NCBI RefSeq assembly: GCF_023278565.1 | Contig: NC_064677.1 | Location: 5,766,001-5,830,000 of the forward strand | Origin: Colletotrichum lupini | Lineage: Eukaryota; Ascomycota; Sordariomycetes; Glomerellales; Glomerellaceae | DNA length: 64,000 nt | Direction of reading: 5' to 3' | In this document: piece after piece, positions 23,642 through 35,226 of the stretch | Layout: each line of letters starts with the position of its first letter | How positions within the stretch are numbered: the first letter of the stretch is position 1 | Program-made: the position numbers and the translations under genes | The notes under the pieces: model-generated | The model's input: only the letters and a program-made list of their open reading frames with translations | Database searches by the model: none | Told to the model about the DNA's origin: nothing

Positions 23642-26600
23642 GGTATTTGGCTTATTCCCCACGGTATACCGATAGGGTTCGTGCTGTCCCGTATGTACAG
23701 AAAGAACGGGACGTGTTTCTCGGGATGATGTGCAGCGGGCCAAGTAATATCAGGTGGCTTATGGTTCCTGACGGCTGTCTGGGACACAACTGAGGCTCCC
23801 GCTACCATGTAGCAAAGTGGCGTGGCAGAGAAGGGAGGGGTGGACGCCGACAGGCTGGTCTTTGCGAGAGACGTTGGACAGGGTCAAGTTCGTATGTCAA
23901 GCGGTTGATTGGCTGTTGAATATTGGCCCAATCGAGTCTGCAAATCGTTGTCGCGCTTGGTTTTGTGCTCCGAGAGATGCCGTTGGAGCCCTGATGATCA
24001 ACCCACGTGAGAGCTGGCGGGGGTAAGCCAGGATGAGGGATGCTGAGGGTGGGACCGCGATTCGTCGGCTGGCTGAACCCTTTGGCGATGACGTCTAATC
24101 TCTCGGCAGATTGGGGGTTTCGTGCGTAGGGAGAAATATAACTTTGTGGGCAGCAGTCTGCAGAAAGAAAAGAGAATGATGTTGACGTTGAGTGGTTCAT
24201 GATGGATGGAAGTGGGCTCAAATGATGCAGGCGCTAAGGTACCTTATCCACAAGGTAGGTGCTAAAGGTAAGGTAGGTACGGAGTAGGTGGGTGGTAGCC
24301 TTGTGTGGCCCAGGTGGTTGTACTGTGTGCGGCTTACAGTGTGGACGGTGCTCTCGATGGCGTGTGCGGCGTGCCATCCTGGGAAGCCGCGCCTTACCCG
24401 CCGCCGCTTCCATTTCTGAGATCCCCCGTGGACCCATGCCAGAGTGGATCCCATCTTCTCCGGGGGCCCGGGGGAGACGCCGCCGGGACCAGGGCCTGGC
24501 GATGGATGGGCAGCGCTAAGCATTGGTCTCGCTCGATCTTGAGAATCGCCTTTTCTTCCTCCCACTGAACCTGAGCCCTCCCTGCCTTGTCCTACCTTTC
24601 GTCATATATCAAACGGCCAGCCTCCGTCTCCCTATGTAACTTTTCATCAGAAAGTGACAATTGATCAAAAATCCCATTTCCCCTCTGCCATGTCTGGGTC
24701 TTCCTTGACATCTTCGGTATTCGTGACTAAAGCCTGCATCGTGTGGCGTGCTCCTAGCAAATACGACTTAGATTCGCACGCATCCATTTCCTCTCTGTCG
24801 GATTCCAGTCTGTGCGCAGCGTCCCGTCGCTTTGGCGCCATATCCTGTCGGCTCTCGCGACCTGGAGCTTGCTAAAATTGACCGCAACGCTGAAACGTAA
24901 GAACAGCCGATGGGAGGGAAGAGGCAGCGGTTACCAAGTAGATAGGGTACGACGGGAAAAGACCCCCGACGGTGTTTTAGCAAACTTTCGGCAACGCGGT
25001 TGCTCCCGTCGCCCTTCGAAACTTCGGTCGTACAAGTTTGCGTGTCTTTGGGGTGGCCCGTTAGGCAATCGGATCATTGCATATCAAACGGCACTTGTTG
25101 ATGGCTGATAGGCAAACATTGAACTTGGCCGGCATAGCACGGCCGCATTGGCCCATCGAATCGATCTGACAATAACACGATGCAATTTGGCAATCTGATC
25201 TGTGACCCAGTGTTGTGGTAAAGGAACCGTGGCACCCCAGGTTCGAAAAGTACGATAAACTCGCGCCTCGGCGATCGCGGAGATTCCCACCTGCACTGCA
25301 CTGCATATCGAAAAAATCTGGTCCTTTGCTAAAATCCCTTATCAACAGCAGCAACTTGGTTTTCACCAAGAGAAATCTTCTGCTGTGGATAGGCGTCACT
25401 TTTGGCTGGATCCTCGACGTAATTGGGTGCTGACTTCGTGACTATTGCCTTTCCTGGCTGAGGCGCTAGATCTCGTAAGAAGTGATATATGACAGGACCC
25501 GACGAGTTGTAGGCTTGTCGCGTCACAAAACCTGCCAACCTCCTGATTGATTTCTGCACATCTGACTTCGTCACTCGCTTTGACCTTGAAGAACAGGACT
25601 CATCCTTGTTCGTCGCAAGAGAGTTGTCTCGCGCTGTAAGTCGTCTCCCTCATAATGCGAGGCTGCAGGTATCCTTCTTTGACCATGAAGAAGACAATCA
25701 ACGTGTGATGAAACCGAGTTTGACCTGAGACAATCCGGTCAATTTGGAACTCGTCAGGAACCGTGAGCCAACACATGTCTCCCATCCAACTCAATTGCGG
25801 CTTGTTTGTCTTGGAGTGTTTATCAAACCAGGCGCCCGACTGTCGGGACGCCCTTCTCCTTGATCGAGCGTACGGAGTAAGGTATGTTGAGGGAGGGGAG
25901 CTCTGCCGTAGTCCCCACAGACGACGACTGGCAGCGCACCCCGCTGACGATGCTTTTGGGCGATGCGCTATATCTCATTTTGCGACTGAATCCGAAATCA
26001 CATCTCACGAACATGAATGCGATGACTTCACCCACTTTGTGCCCATTCGTAATCCACCCCACGAGCACATGATGCCTCGACCCAGTGTTTTCATCATTTT
26101 GCAGATTCTCAACCTGATGCGCCCGTCCACGGCCTGGATCGCTCTGGTTCTGCACGAAACCCACGATCGCAATCTACCCAGTTCCTTGTCATCGTAGCAC
26201 TATTGACGACAACGTAACGGCGGTATTGTTGCTTTCGGGCTTGCGTGAGGTGCGGCCGGTCCAAACAAGGGTCGGGAGCTAGGCAAGAGATGGTATTCCA
26301 CATGCGAATGGACTGTTGTAAGTTTATTGTGGTGACATCGCATCGGGTATCAGCAGGATCAAGTGCTTGTCGTCTTCAGCACAAGGTGAATGAAGAATCC
26401 GATTTTCAAAAGGCGGCCAGCCAGAAAGGTGTCGTCGATAACGATCGCGTTTGGTGTTACTGTACTATTTGGACGTTTGCCGAGCCTGCCTGCATTGGGC
26501 GCCTTTGGCCAGCCATCGCGCGCATGCGCTGGGGAACCCAGCAGCTTGGTGCAACCAAAAACCGACAGCGTGTCACGAAATCGTCAGAACCCATCAGCGA

Positions 26601-28031
26601 TCCAGCAATCAAGATCTCGGACAATCGATCGCTGCCGAGACAAGCATCTCTTCAGGTCTGTTTGCAGTTGGCGAATGAAGGCATCCGAGCTGGGGACATG
26701 AGTCGTAAAACAAGTAGGCCCGTGAGGCGTCGATGGCGTGTAAGTGCAGGTAGTTGAGAAACGACACTTGATCTGTCATTTTGACGGTCTTTGCACAGGT
26801 ACTTGTTGCTGGAAAGCCTTTGAGCATCCAGTGGACAAGTGGAATAGGCGGCGGGGTCTAGGCATCTCGCCAGATGCAGCCATCAGCGAAGCTGGGCAGG
26901 CCCCGGGGAAGGCATCCGACCATCTGACTGGCATGTCATCTGCAGGTGATTTCAACTGATGGGAGCAGCCGTTGCAATGTGGGCTGTCATCCCAAGATGG
27001 GGGGGAGGCAGATTGGTCGTATCTTGCGGGCCATTTTGATTGGGCATCGTAATCATGGGGAGAGCCGTGTGCCATTGCTCGACAAGGGCTTTAGCGCAGC
27101 CATCTGTTCCGTAGCGCCATGGAGCATATTAGACCGCTGCGACTGCCAGCAGGTCATCTGCAGAGGCCGGAGGGGAGGCCGGATGGCTTTCGCGGACGCA
27201 ATCTTGAGGTTTCCGCCCTTCTTAATATGCCGTCCACGCTGTGGCTTGGCTGCCGCAGTTGTAGTTGCAATGGCAAGGTACCTGACGAGTCTGGATGCGT
27301 GGCTTCTGGAAGTTGTGTATGTGGTGTTGACAGTGGGCCAACGTGCATTTCGTCCGTAGCGAACGGTAGCATTTCGCGAGTCTCCAGCATGCCGCGAAAT
27401 TGCAAGATACAGATACGAGGGTAAGGAAGGTATCGACAAGAGATTTTTTTCAATTTCAGTTGGGTGAATTCGTTTGTGTCATTGCCTTCTTCTCCTGCGA
27501 TTGCTGATGGGAAGATGTAGAAGCAAGACACCACGCTGAGGGAGAGAAGGAGATGAGATCGAAGCCCAGGAGCATCGCTGTAACCTGGAAGGAACGTCGA
27601 TTGGAACCCTTGGCCGGCACTGAAGCCGATGCGTTGCGGTATACGTACCTGACTTACATAATGCACACAGCTCACAGCCCGCTTAGTTGCCCGTCAAAGG
27701 TGTATGGACCAAACGGAGCGCAAGGTCTGTTTTGTTGCATATACAGGTACAGGGCCCGAAAATTTCAGTGGCGGGAACTTCCTTTCCCCGACTTCCAATT
27801 CAGAGGAGCTCCCAAGTCTGTCCCGCCAGAGCTCCGCTTTACCTCCCCAGTCTCTCAACACCAACCGCGCAAGGGACTCCATCGACACCCGTCTCGATCA
27901 ATTGAACCGGCAGATGCCGTTCTGAGCTTGGTGAGCTGCTCTGAGAATGCCACGATGTTTTTGTTTTGTCTAACAGTAGCTTCAATGGAAAGGGGTATAA
28001 TCCGATGCTCGCCCAACTCTCCCCTTCCGCC
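23642..28031. other. 4.4 kb without a confident gene
   Basis: Contains the promoter of the minus-strand oxygenase, the 12-bp palindrome TAAGGTACCTTA at 24235-24246, and TACGGAGTA at 24278 and 25871. Minus-strand frames at about 25329-25790 read like protein (e.g. SDVQKSIRRLAGFVTRQAYN) but are broken and unrecognised. The last 100 bases hold a likely 5'-UTR intron of the AIM11 gene: GTGAGC near 27931 to CTAACAG ending near 27978. Confidence 0.45.
24235..24246. repeat. Palindrome TAAGGTACCTTA
   Basis: Perfect 12-bp palindrome followed by further AGGTAGGT/AGGTAAGG units up to 24280. A related perfect palindrome CTAGGTACCTAG is at 29734-29745 and a core AGGTACCT at 45630-45637. Confidence 0.7.
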
Positions 28032-28559
28032 ATGGCTTCCCAGAATGAGTCGCCTGACACTCGCCCGACGCGGTCGCAGGCCCAGCCAACATCCTCACCT
28101 TTCCAATCGAGAGCCGCGAAACAACTTGGCCTCTTTTTCGCCGGCGCCGGCTTCTTCGTATTTTCGGCAATGGTTACCCGACGCTCCGTGGCCCGCAAAC
28201 AACTCGCCGCCTTCCCGAAATTCTATCAACCTAGCCACTATGCTGCGGGCAAACAAGGGAATCCAGAGGGTGGCATGATTGCCGTCGAGGCTTTGAACCT
28301 GGCCACACTGAACGTCATGAGCTTCGCAATCATGATGACTGGTGGTGCTGCTTGGGCATTTGACGTGTCTTCGGTCGACGACTTGAGAGAGATGGCTAGG
28401 AGAAGCATCCGTGGAGCGGCTGGCCAGACGGACGAGGCGGCTGAGAAGGAGTTCGAAGAATGGGCTGCAAATATTTTGACAAAGTTCGGCAAGATGCCGG
28501 AAGAGAGCAAAAAACAAGACGACACAAAGACCGAGGCCGATTCAAAGACAAGCAAGTAA
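28032..28559 (+). CDS. AIM11: AIM11 family mitochondrial membrane protein
   Basis: Product of 175 residues from the ATG at 28032, which has the near-ideal context CCGCCATGG; an in-frame ATG also exists at 28005. It matches the fungal 'altered inheritance of mitochondria 11' family: two hydrophobic segments, KQLGLFFAGAGFFVFSAMVT (about residues 30-49) and LNLATLNVMSFAIMMTGGAA (about 90-109), separated by the conserved RKQLAAFPKFYQPSH and ending in WAFDVSSVDDLREMAR. The tail is Lys/Asp-rich and disordered. The role is inferred from the yeast gene, whose loss affects mitochondrial genome inheritance; biochemical function is unknown. A short intron probably lies in the leader just upstream (branch CTAAC before 27978), so the transcript starts further left. 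Confidence 0.88.
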   Translation: MASQNESPDTRPTRSQAQPTSSPFQSRAAKQLGLFFAGAGFFVFSAMVTRRSVARKQLAAFPKFYQPSHYAAGKQGNPEGGMIAVEALNLATLNVMSFAIMMTGGAAWAFDVSSVDDLREMARRSIRGAAGQTDEAAEKEFEEWAANILTKFGKMPEESKKQDDTKTEADSKTSK

Positions 28560-30302
28560 GGACGGCGAAGTGGCTACTTCTAGACCATGCTTATCCTCTC
28601 TGTCGCGAGATGCGGACGCTCCCTGGGCAACCCTCACATTTGGTTGCTACCAGATCGTTTCCGCCGCGACAAATGTACAATTGATAAGGCGAATATCGCC
28701 AGATAAGACACATCTCACCATCAAGCGACTGAACAGCTAGTACTGCCCGCTCTGAGCTAGCATTTCTACCCAGCAAGAGTGCTGGCTTTCGTGAGCAAGC
28801 GAGACCGGACGGGGTCCATCGAAATGAAAAAAGCCACCAAGATGGCGGTGTTGACTTTGGTCTCAACCTGTGGCGGAAATTCGGTGGCCTCGGTCCATGT
28901 CTACAACGGGGCTCTGGGTTCTGCACCGCGGCGTTCCTGGCAGCATACGGATAGGGTGATCAGTTATGCTGTCTTAGAGCCAAGTCGGAGCCCCCAATTT
29001 GTGGACCGCAAAGACTCGATAACTTCATGGGAGAAAGGGGTTTAAGCCCATGTTCGACTTGTGAAATCTGGCGGGGTCACCGCTTAGAAGCTAGTGGCTG
29101 AGGAGGTTTTGCAGGCGTCCGGCTACTCCACGTCCGCGCAGTCTGGATGGTGTTCCGGCATGGTCGAACAACCAATGGCGTGTCTCGCCCTATCACTTCT
29201 CAGAATTTTGCGTTCCATGTTCATGACATTTCTTTTGAAATGAGTCTCTCTGTCTGCACCGAACAAGCGCCATGATATGCTGCCGCGAAGGATTTCCAGC
29301 TATTCAGACAGCGTCAATGGCGTTAAATAAGTCTGGCAGTTGGATACAGTTGTCGTAGATGATGCCTTTTTCCTGCTTCCGAGATGTTTGACTCGAATCT
29401 CTTTCTTATGTCGACTACCAGTGATGATCCAAGTCCAAGTGGCCAAAGACGAGAGACGTGGACGATACGAACTGGCTGAAAGCCATGTTCCGATACACAA
29501 TGGTGCTTGGTACGCAATTGCGAAGGCACTGGCTGGCTTACACAACCGTACACAACCACACAAGCGTGACAAGCCAGTTCAAAGCAGCCAGCCAGGTCTT
29601 GAGGGTGGAGAAAGGGTCCGAGACAGCCATGGCGGCATGGCTTTGCTACCTATACAAATCACACCCCAGTCGTCCCGGCCTGCCCCGTCATGATCCCTGG
29701 TCTGTCGTCGACAAGGATCTGTACCTTACGGCCCTAGGTACCTAGCAGATCGCCCTCTAGTGCATCCTGGGATTTCTTCCATGTACACGCCCTTACCCCT
29801 TGTCCCTACGTCCGCAAGAGATGGGAGGGTGTCGACTGGGATTGCGTACGAGTTCATTCTGGCGGATGTGCGATGAGGCTTCCGCTGCAGCTCCTCCTTG
29901 ACCCATGGTATGGGTATCGGACCCGAATCGATGCCAAGTCGCATATGGTACAGTCAAGTGCCCTAGGCGTATGCGTTCACGCTTCTCTCATATTCCGATT
30001 TGTGTTATAAAATTCGTCACTTCCTCGTCAACACTGCTGGTCACCGCTCCTCCATGTTTCTTCACCTATATCACCCTGCCTGATATTGACGCTTCGACGT
30101 TGTCTTCGCACACCATCTACTACTCTGTTCACAGTGTAGCCTGGTCTCGACTCATCCACGGACGTAACGCCGACTCTCACCAAGCTATGTGCCACGCCGA
30201 AAACTATTAATCCTCGTGGTGGTGTTGATATTTATCTTGCGGCCTGCCCACTTCTTTCTTTCCTCTTTTCCATCAGACTAGCAGCCTTCCTTGGAAGACG
30301 AT
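28560..30302. other. Intergenic region, no gene seen
   Basis: No ATG-initiated frame resembles a family. It holds the perfect palindrome CTAGGTACCTAG at 29734-29745. A TTG-initiated extension at 30291 in frame with the next gene is not needed because an ATG follows at 30303. The last 200 bases, rich in TTCTTTCTTTCC, look like the next gene's promoter and leader. Confidence 0.5.
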
Positions 30303-33153
30303 ATGTCACATAATACGATCCTGGATAGCGATCCAGTCAACGCAAACATGCAGCCGGCGCATGGCACGCTTGTCCATGGCGGGCGATCTCTCGACGGCCA
30401 GGAATACCAGCGAGGTGATCCGGTGGCCATCGTGGAGAACGGCACAGCAGAGGACCTTTCAGATGCGCTTCACATTCTCAACCTCCGGACCAACCAATGT
30501 ATGCTCGTGCCTTTGAAGGCTGTCTGCTGGGTCCCGACTCACACTGAGCAACGATCCGGAACCACTTTCCTGCTTACATTGTACGGCCCGAGCCTGGATT
30601 TCCGCCGTTCCGTCTCAGAGCGCCCTCAGATGGGATATCGCGGCATCGCAACGCTCTTTGGCTCCTGTGTCTACGTTGGACGCGAGGTCATGCTGGAGGG
30701 TAACGCATCAAGAGTCAATTTGGAACCCGCCAACAGAGTCTCCTTGTTTACGGCCCAGTGGGACGCACTCTCACTCAGCACGGATGTGCAACAGCCTGCA
30801 TTGACTCCTTCGGCATCCTCTTGCGCATCGTCCAGGAGCCCTTCTGAGTCTGGGGACGACGTTCCTCCTCCTCGGTTCTACCGTGTGCAAGGGCGTCGAG
30901 ACTCTGCTATTGAAATTCGAGACCCTGATTCCCCCATTTACAAGTCATCTATGGGGCGAATGGTGCGTACCCTACCTTGAAAGCCACGGAGTTCCAGAAC
31001 TTCAGCTGACCGCTCTTCAACAGTCCACTTCACCTAAGCCGTTCCACATCCCCACCGTATCTTTCGCAACGAAGCCCAACACTCGTATTATTGCTGAAGC
31101 ACCGAAAGCTCTACCATACGGAAGCAACGCCTGGTCAGACTTAGAATCTGATGACGAGTTTAGCTTCGACATCTGTCCATCATTCAGCCTCGACCCTGCC
31201 TTTGCTGACAATCTGGACCTCTGCATTGGCGAACATCACATGGACGGCATGATTGCAGACGCCGATCTCCAGGTCAACTTTGTTTTTATGCCGCAGAACG
31301 AGAGTAGCAACTACGTGCCTGGACAACATGACCAGCAAAGGCAGGGTGCTAACGCTCAGGAGCCTCTGTGGGTCACGCAAGGCCTCAACACAGATAATGG
31401 CAATGCTTGGGATACCTTGCAGATGCCACCACAGCAGGTTCCGGAAATGCGGCAACCCCAGTTGCCAATGCCCCAGCGACAACAGGCGCTGCCCTCGAGG
31501 GCAGTCAGCCATGGCGACTACTACGAGCAGTATCGCCTTGCGGAGGAGCAAGGCAGCTCTCACAGCCACAACGGACCCGTGGGCCATCATCCTCCGCAAC
31601 CGGAAGCTGTTCACCTGCAAAATGACCCTCGCGCCAGCTACTTGCCTTCTCAGATTCCTCCTTCACACCCTTCTCAGCCCCTTCAAGATTTCCAAATGCA
31701 CCCACGGTATCCGGAACAGTCGAACAGACTCCCGATGCCAGGCCCATCATTCCCTGCGCCTCAAGAGGTCCATGTTATCCAGAGCAACCGCCCTACATCC
31801 CGGCCATCATACCCCCTCCCGTCAAGCTCTTATAGCCCGGTACAAGAAGGCAGCTTGCCTTCGACTTCACAAAGTCAACAGCCAAGGCGTAGTCCGCGTC
31901 CTGACGACTCTCGCCCTTCAAGCACACGCGGGACGCCAGTCATGGCTCGCCGAGCACCAGCACAACCCGTTCATACGTTTACGCCGAGTGGAATCATCGA
32001 TTCCTTCCGACAGAGCACACAAGCTCACATCAGCTCCTTGGAGAGTCATTGCGAGCAATTGCAGCAGAGCCAGACCAGCGATGACCAACTTCGTCAAGTG
32101 AACGAGTCGCTTCAAGCCGCTCGACGAAACAACGAGGAGTCTTTGCAGCTTCTCGGCCTGCTTCAGCCTATCACCGGTATCCCTTTGAAGGGCACAGAGA
32201 AGAGGCTTCAGTCGATCGCTGATCAGATCGTTGATGCAATCAAGAGCCTGCTTCCCGACGGCAGCGATGGTTCTGGCAAGACGATCGAACAGTTGGGCCA
32301 AAAAGTACAAAGCCTCAAGGAGTTCATTGAGTACGTTGAGGGAGTCCACCCTGAGGTGGTCAAGCGCCCGCAGGACCCCGCGACAGCATCTACGGACAAG
32401 AGCCAGACTGTCCCGGTCACGACTGCAAACCGGGTCCCCTCGGCTCCCGCGTCCGTTTCTTCTCACACCGCGGATGAGTCTGACTCCTGTCGCTGGGTAG
32501 ACGGCCAGGCTACACCCCCGCCGGATCGATCCGCAGCAATGGCCTTGAACCGAGACCGCTCGCGCATGTTCCGGGACATGACTGCTGCTCACGGTCGTCG
32601 TCCCGAGCCTCGCATTAACACTGCTCCAGAGTACTATGCTCCTACCAGCTATAGCCAGCCGTCATCCCGAATCCACTCGCCGCTTGCTACGCATTCTGCG
32701 CCTGCGGAGCCTCCCCATGCGGCTGGTCACGGTTTCTTCCAACAGCCTCTCCCAACACAGATTCAACAAACGATGCCCATCGCCGACTTTGGGACCCCGC
32801 TGCAGGAGCGAAACATGCAAGCCTACCCGCCTCCCACCTCGGTCGAGATGATGCGACCGATGCAGCCCGTGTCGAGCCTTCCACCTCAGCACTACACAAC
32901 GCAAGAAAACAACTTCTACCTGCGACCACCGCCACCAAACTGCCTGTACCCAACGACCGGAGCCGAAATGGCCCAGGCTGCCTACGCTCCGCGGTCGCCC
33001 GTGGGTTACCAGCCGGCCCCGGGCCCAGCGCAGAGCAACTACTACCAGGACATGCGGTCTGGTCTCCCGGACCGGCGAACGGTCCGCCAAGAGCGTCCTG
33101 CTCCCTATTCCCTCAACTATAGGGATCAAAGGCGACGAAGAGGAAGCCAGTGA
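30303..33153 (+). CDS. Unknown 929-residue Gln/Pro/Ser-rich protein, two exons
   Basis: Exons 30303-30962 and 31024-33153. The 61-nt intron has donor GTGCGT, branch-like GCTGAC and acceptor CAACAG, and keeps the frame. I do not recognise the family. Residues 1-155 look folded (e.g. GDPVAIVENG, LHILNLRTNQCMLVPLKAVC, GIATLFGSCVYVGREVML). Residues about 290-540 and 670-929 are low-complexity, rich in Gln, Pro, Ser and Tyr. Residues about 545-665 should form a helical or coiled-coil block (SLESHCEQLQQSQTSDDQLR, later KRLQSIADQIVDAIKSL and IEQLGQKVQSLKEFIEYVEG). The C-terminus is basic (NYRDQRRRRGSQ). Such make-up suits a nuclear scaffold or transcription-related protein, but that is only a guess. 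The start at 30303 is the first ATG after the leader; an alternative donor near 30880 would shorten exon 1. Confidence 0.75.
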
Positions 33154-34401
33154 TGGGCTCCTTCGATTTCACACGAAATATTTTACACACGTATATAGAT
33201 TGGGTTCCGGCTGGCTATTGTCTTTTTTTTGCCATTCGACTGTGTCGATGGTTCTTCTTTTTCTGCTTATCATCCTGGTTCTAGCTAGCGAGCATTTGAT
33301 ATCCTGCATATTGTTATGGCGAGGCGTTCTCGGAGCGAGATCGATTGTTTCCCTGGAGCGAACTGGCTGCTGGAAGATGTAGAGATGTCATCTAAAACAT
33401 CGCGGCCCTTTAATTTCTAACTACTAAGCATACTTCGAATGTTATGAACTTTTTGTTGTTTCTTCAGGAGGTAGAGGGAACGACGGGACATTGGGTATAC
33501 GAAGGACAATGTTCACGTTTGACGAAGGAAATTGTTTGATAAGGGTTTGCTCGGGGTTGGCCATGGTAAAAGTTCATGATGTTTATAGAATGAATGACAA
33601 ATTACTCAATCAGAGACTGCCTTGCAATCATATGGTGATGTGGTATCCCCCAAGCTGGGCCCGAGTGGCATGAACAAGACGTGGCAAATCCTACCACCCG
33701 ACTGCCGACTTCCTCAGGCTCCGAGACTCCAAGACAAGCCACTCTTCACGTGCACAACCACCGAACCGGCCGGCGGAAAGATATCAAGTAAAGCAGGTGA
33801 GCAGGTATCGATCGTCCACCGGACCGGGGGGTTTTGCGGTGGCCTGGCACGGGCCCCGCCCTCCAATCCGGGGTTTATCTGCTCCACTTAGCGGGAAGCC
33901 GGGATCTGCCCGGCTACGACAGCAACTGACGCAAGCTAGCGACCCGAATCGGTATTTCCTCCGGTCGCCGAGCCTTTCTCTGACTACAGCCGAAATCGAA
34001 GGTCCCGCCTGTTTCTGACGTTTCGCAGGAAACCCAGGAAGCTAGGAGAGGGGAAGGGGGAAAAGAGAAGGATTCTGGACCAGTGATTTGTTGGTGGCCT
34101 TGGAACGACCACTTGGACAATTCATGCCTCGGCAGGATCGCTACTTAGCGTGCCAAGGGGGATGCTCATGCATACACGTTCGGTCTCCGTTGAAGACAAG
34201 TGAAGAACGGTGGATTGTGAACCCCTCTTTCTCTCTACCTATTCACTAGTGGCTACGTGTTTCCCGTCCCCATGGCCATTCTTTCTGTCGGTGAGACGAT
34301 TGAGGATGTGTATCTTTGGGGGTTTCTAGCTTAATCTACTCCGCTGACTTGATGCGATAGGCAGAGAGAAGCCCGGAAGTCGACGGATGTGGTTCCCATC
34401 C

Positions 34402-34442
34402 CCGCATAGGGATCCATACGGAAAACTCACCTCCCTATGCGG
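34402..34442. promoter_or_regulatory. Perfect 11-bp inverted repeat upstream of the Dabb-like gene
   Basis: The arm CCGCATAGGGA (34402-34412) is repeated exactly as its reverse complement TCCCTATGCGG (34432-34442) across a 19-base spacer. The arms end in CCG and CGG, the triplets that Zn2Cys6 factors commonly bind. It lies about 150 bp above the TATA box and about 300 bp above the start codon, a usual place for a fungal upstream activating or repressing site. Confidence 0.5.
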
Positions 34443-34592
34443 AGGTGGCCTTCTGAGGCCGGGGGACGGACGGGATGACGGGGACCCTTGCTCCGCCTCC
34501 TTTCATCGGGCATGATGAGACGTCGATGGGTGCGCCGAGGCAGAGACGGCGGTGACTTCCCGTGTTGGAAAAGGACTGAGTTTCCGGACGCC

Positions 34593-34600
34593 TATATAAA
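34593..34600 (+). promoter_or_regulatory. TATA box of the Dabb-like gene
   Basis: TATATAAA lies 148 bp before the ATG at 34741. Clear TATA boxes in fungi often mark inducible genes, which fits a stress-type product. Confidence 0.55.
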
Positions 34601-34740
34601 GACTCGAGAGATTCGACAACGTTGCCCACGGGGGAATATTCTACACGGATACATTTCAGCGACTGGCCTTGAATCATCAAACACCAAAAACCAACAAATC
34701 AGACTTCAAGACCTTTTGAATAGCAAACGCACACAAAACA

Positions 34741-35226
34741 ATGGCCATCACCAGAATCGGACTCATTGCGCTCGCAGACGGCCCTGCACAAGATGAGGCG
34801 GTGAAGAGGTTCAGCAACTTTGTCAACGACTGCAAAAAGGTAAGTCCCAATACTTGGATCTACCCACCATGAAAAAATCTGAGGAGACATGCTTTGCTAA
34901 CTTTGTGTTTTTTCTTCGGGATCATTAGGAGGATGGCTCAACGTACCTCGTCGCCTCAAAGGCTAGCAAGTGCAAGGTTCTGACCGACGTCCCGGGTTCC
35001 CAGGCATGGTCCGTCGTTTACGAGATTACGTTTGCCAGCGAAGCGTTAGTACCCGTCTCCCCGTCTTCGTTCTTGAACGGAAACGCAAACTTGTGGCTAA
35101 CCGACGATGTTGGCGATCAGGGATATGGAGTACTACCAGACCAAGGACCCCATCTACCAGGAGCTGATGAAGCAGGCTGCCGAGGGCAAGGCGACGGGCT
35201 TCATTGCTGTGTCTGCAGAGTTCTAG
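34741..35226 (+). CDS. Dabb-like (stress-responsive A/B barrel) small protein, three exons
   Basis: Exons 34741-34839, 34929-35044 and 35121-35226. Intron ends are GTAAGT/ATTAG and GTTAGT/ATCAG; the frame is kept through both. Product 106 residues, starting MAITRIGLIALAD and ending GFIAVSAEF. The pattern is that of a single dimeric alpha/beta-barrel (Dabb) domain: an N-terminal strand, a helix (DEAVKRFSNFVNDCKK), a central strand SQAWSVVYEITFAS, then DMEYYQTKDPIYQELMKQ, which resembles the conserved helix after strand 3. Dabb proteins occur alone as stress-induced proteins or as small cyclase or oxygenase-like enzymes. No biosynthetic neighbours are seen, so a stress role is the simpler reading. 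The ATG has a good context (ACAATGG). Confidence 0.8.

Larger units (their letters stand above)
33154..34740. other. Intergenic region holding the Dabb-like gene promoter
   Basis: No coding sequence supported. It carries the 11-bp inverted repeat at 34402-34442 and the TATA box at 34593. Confidence 0.5.
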
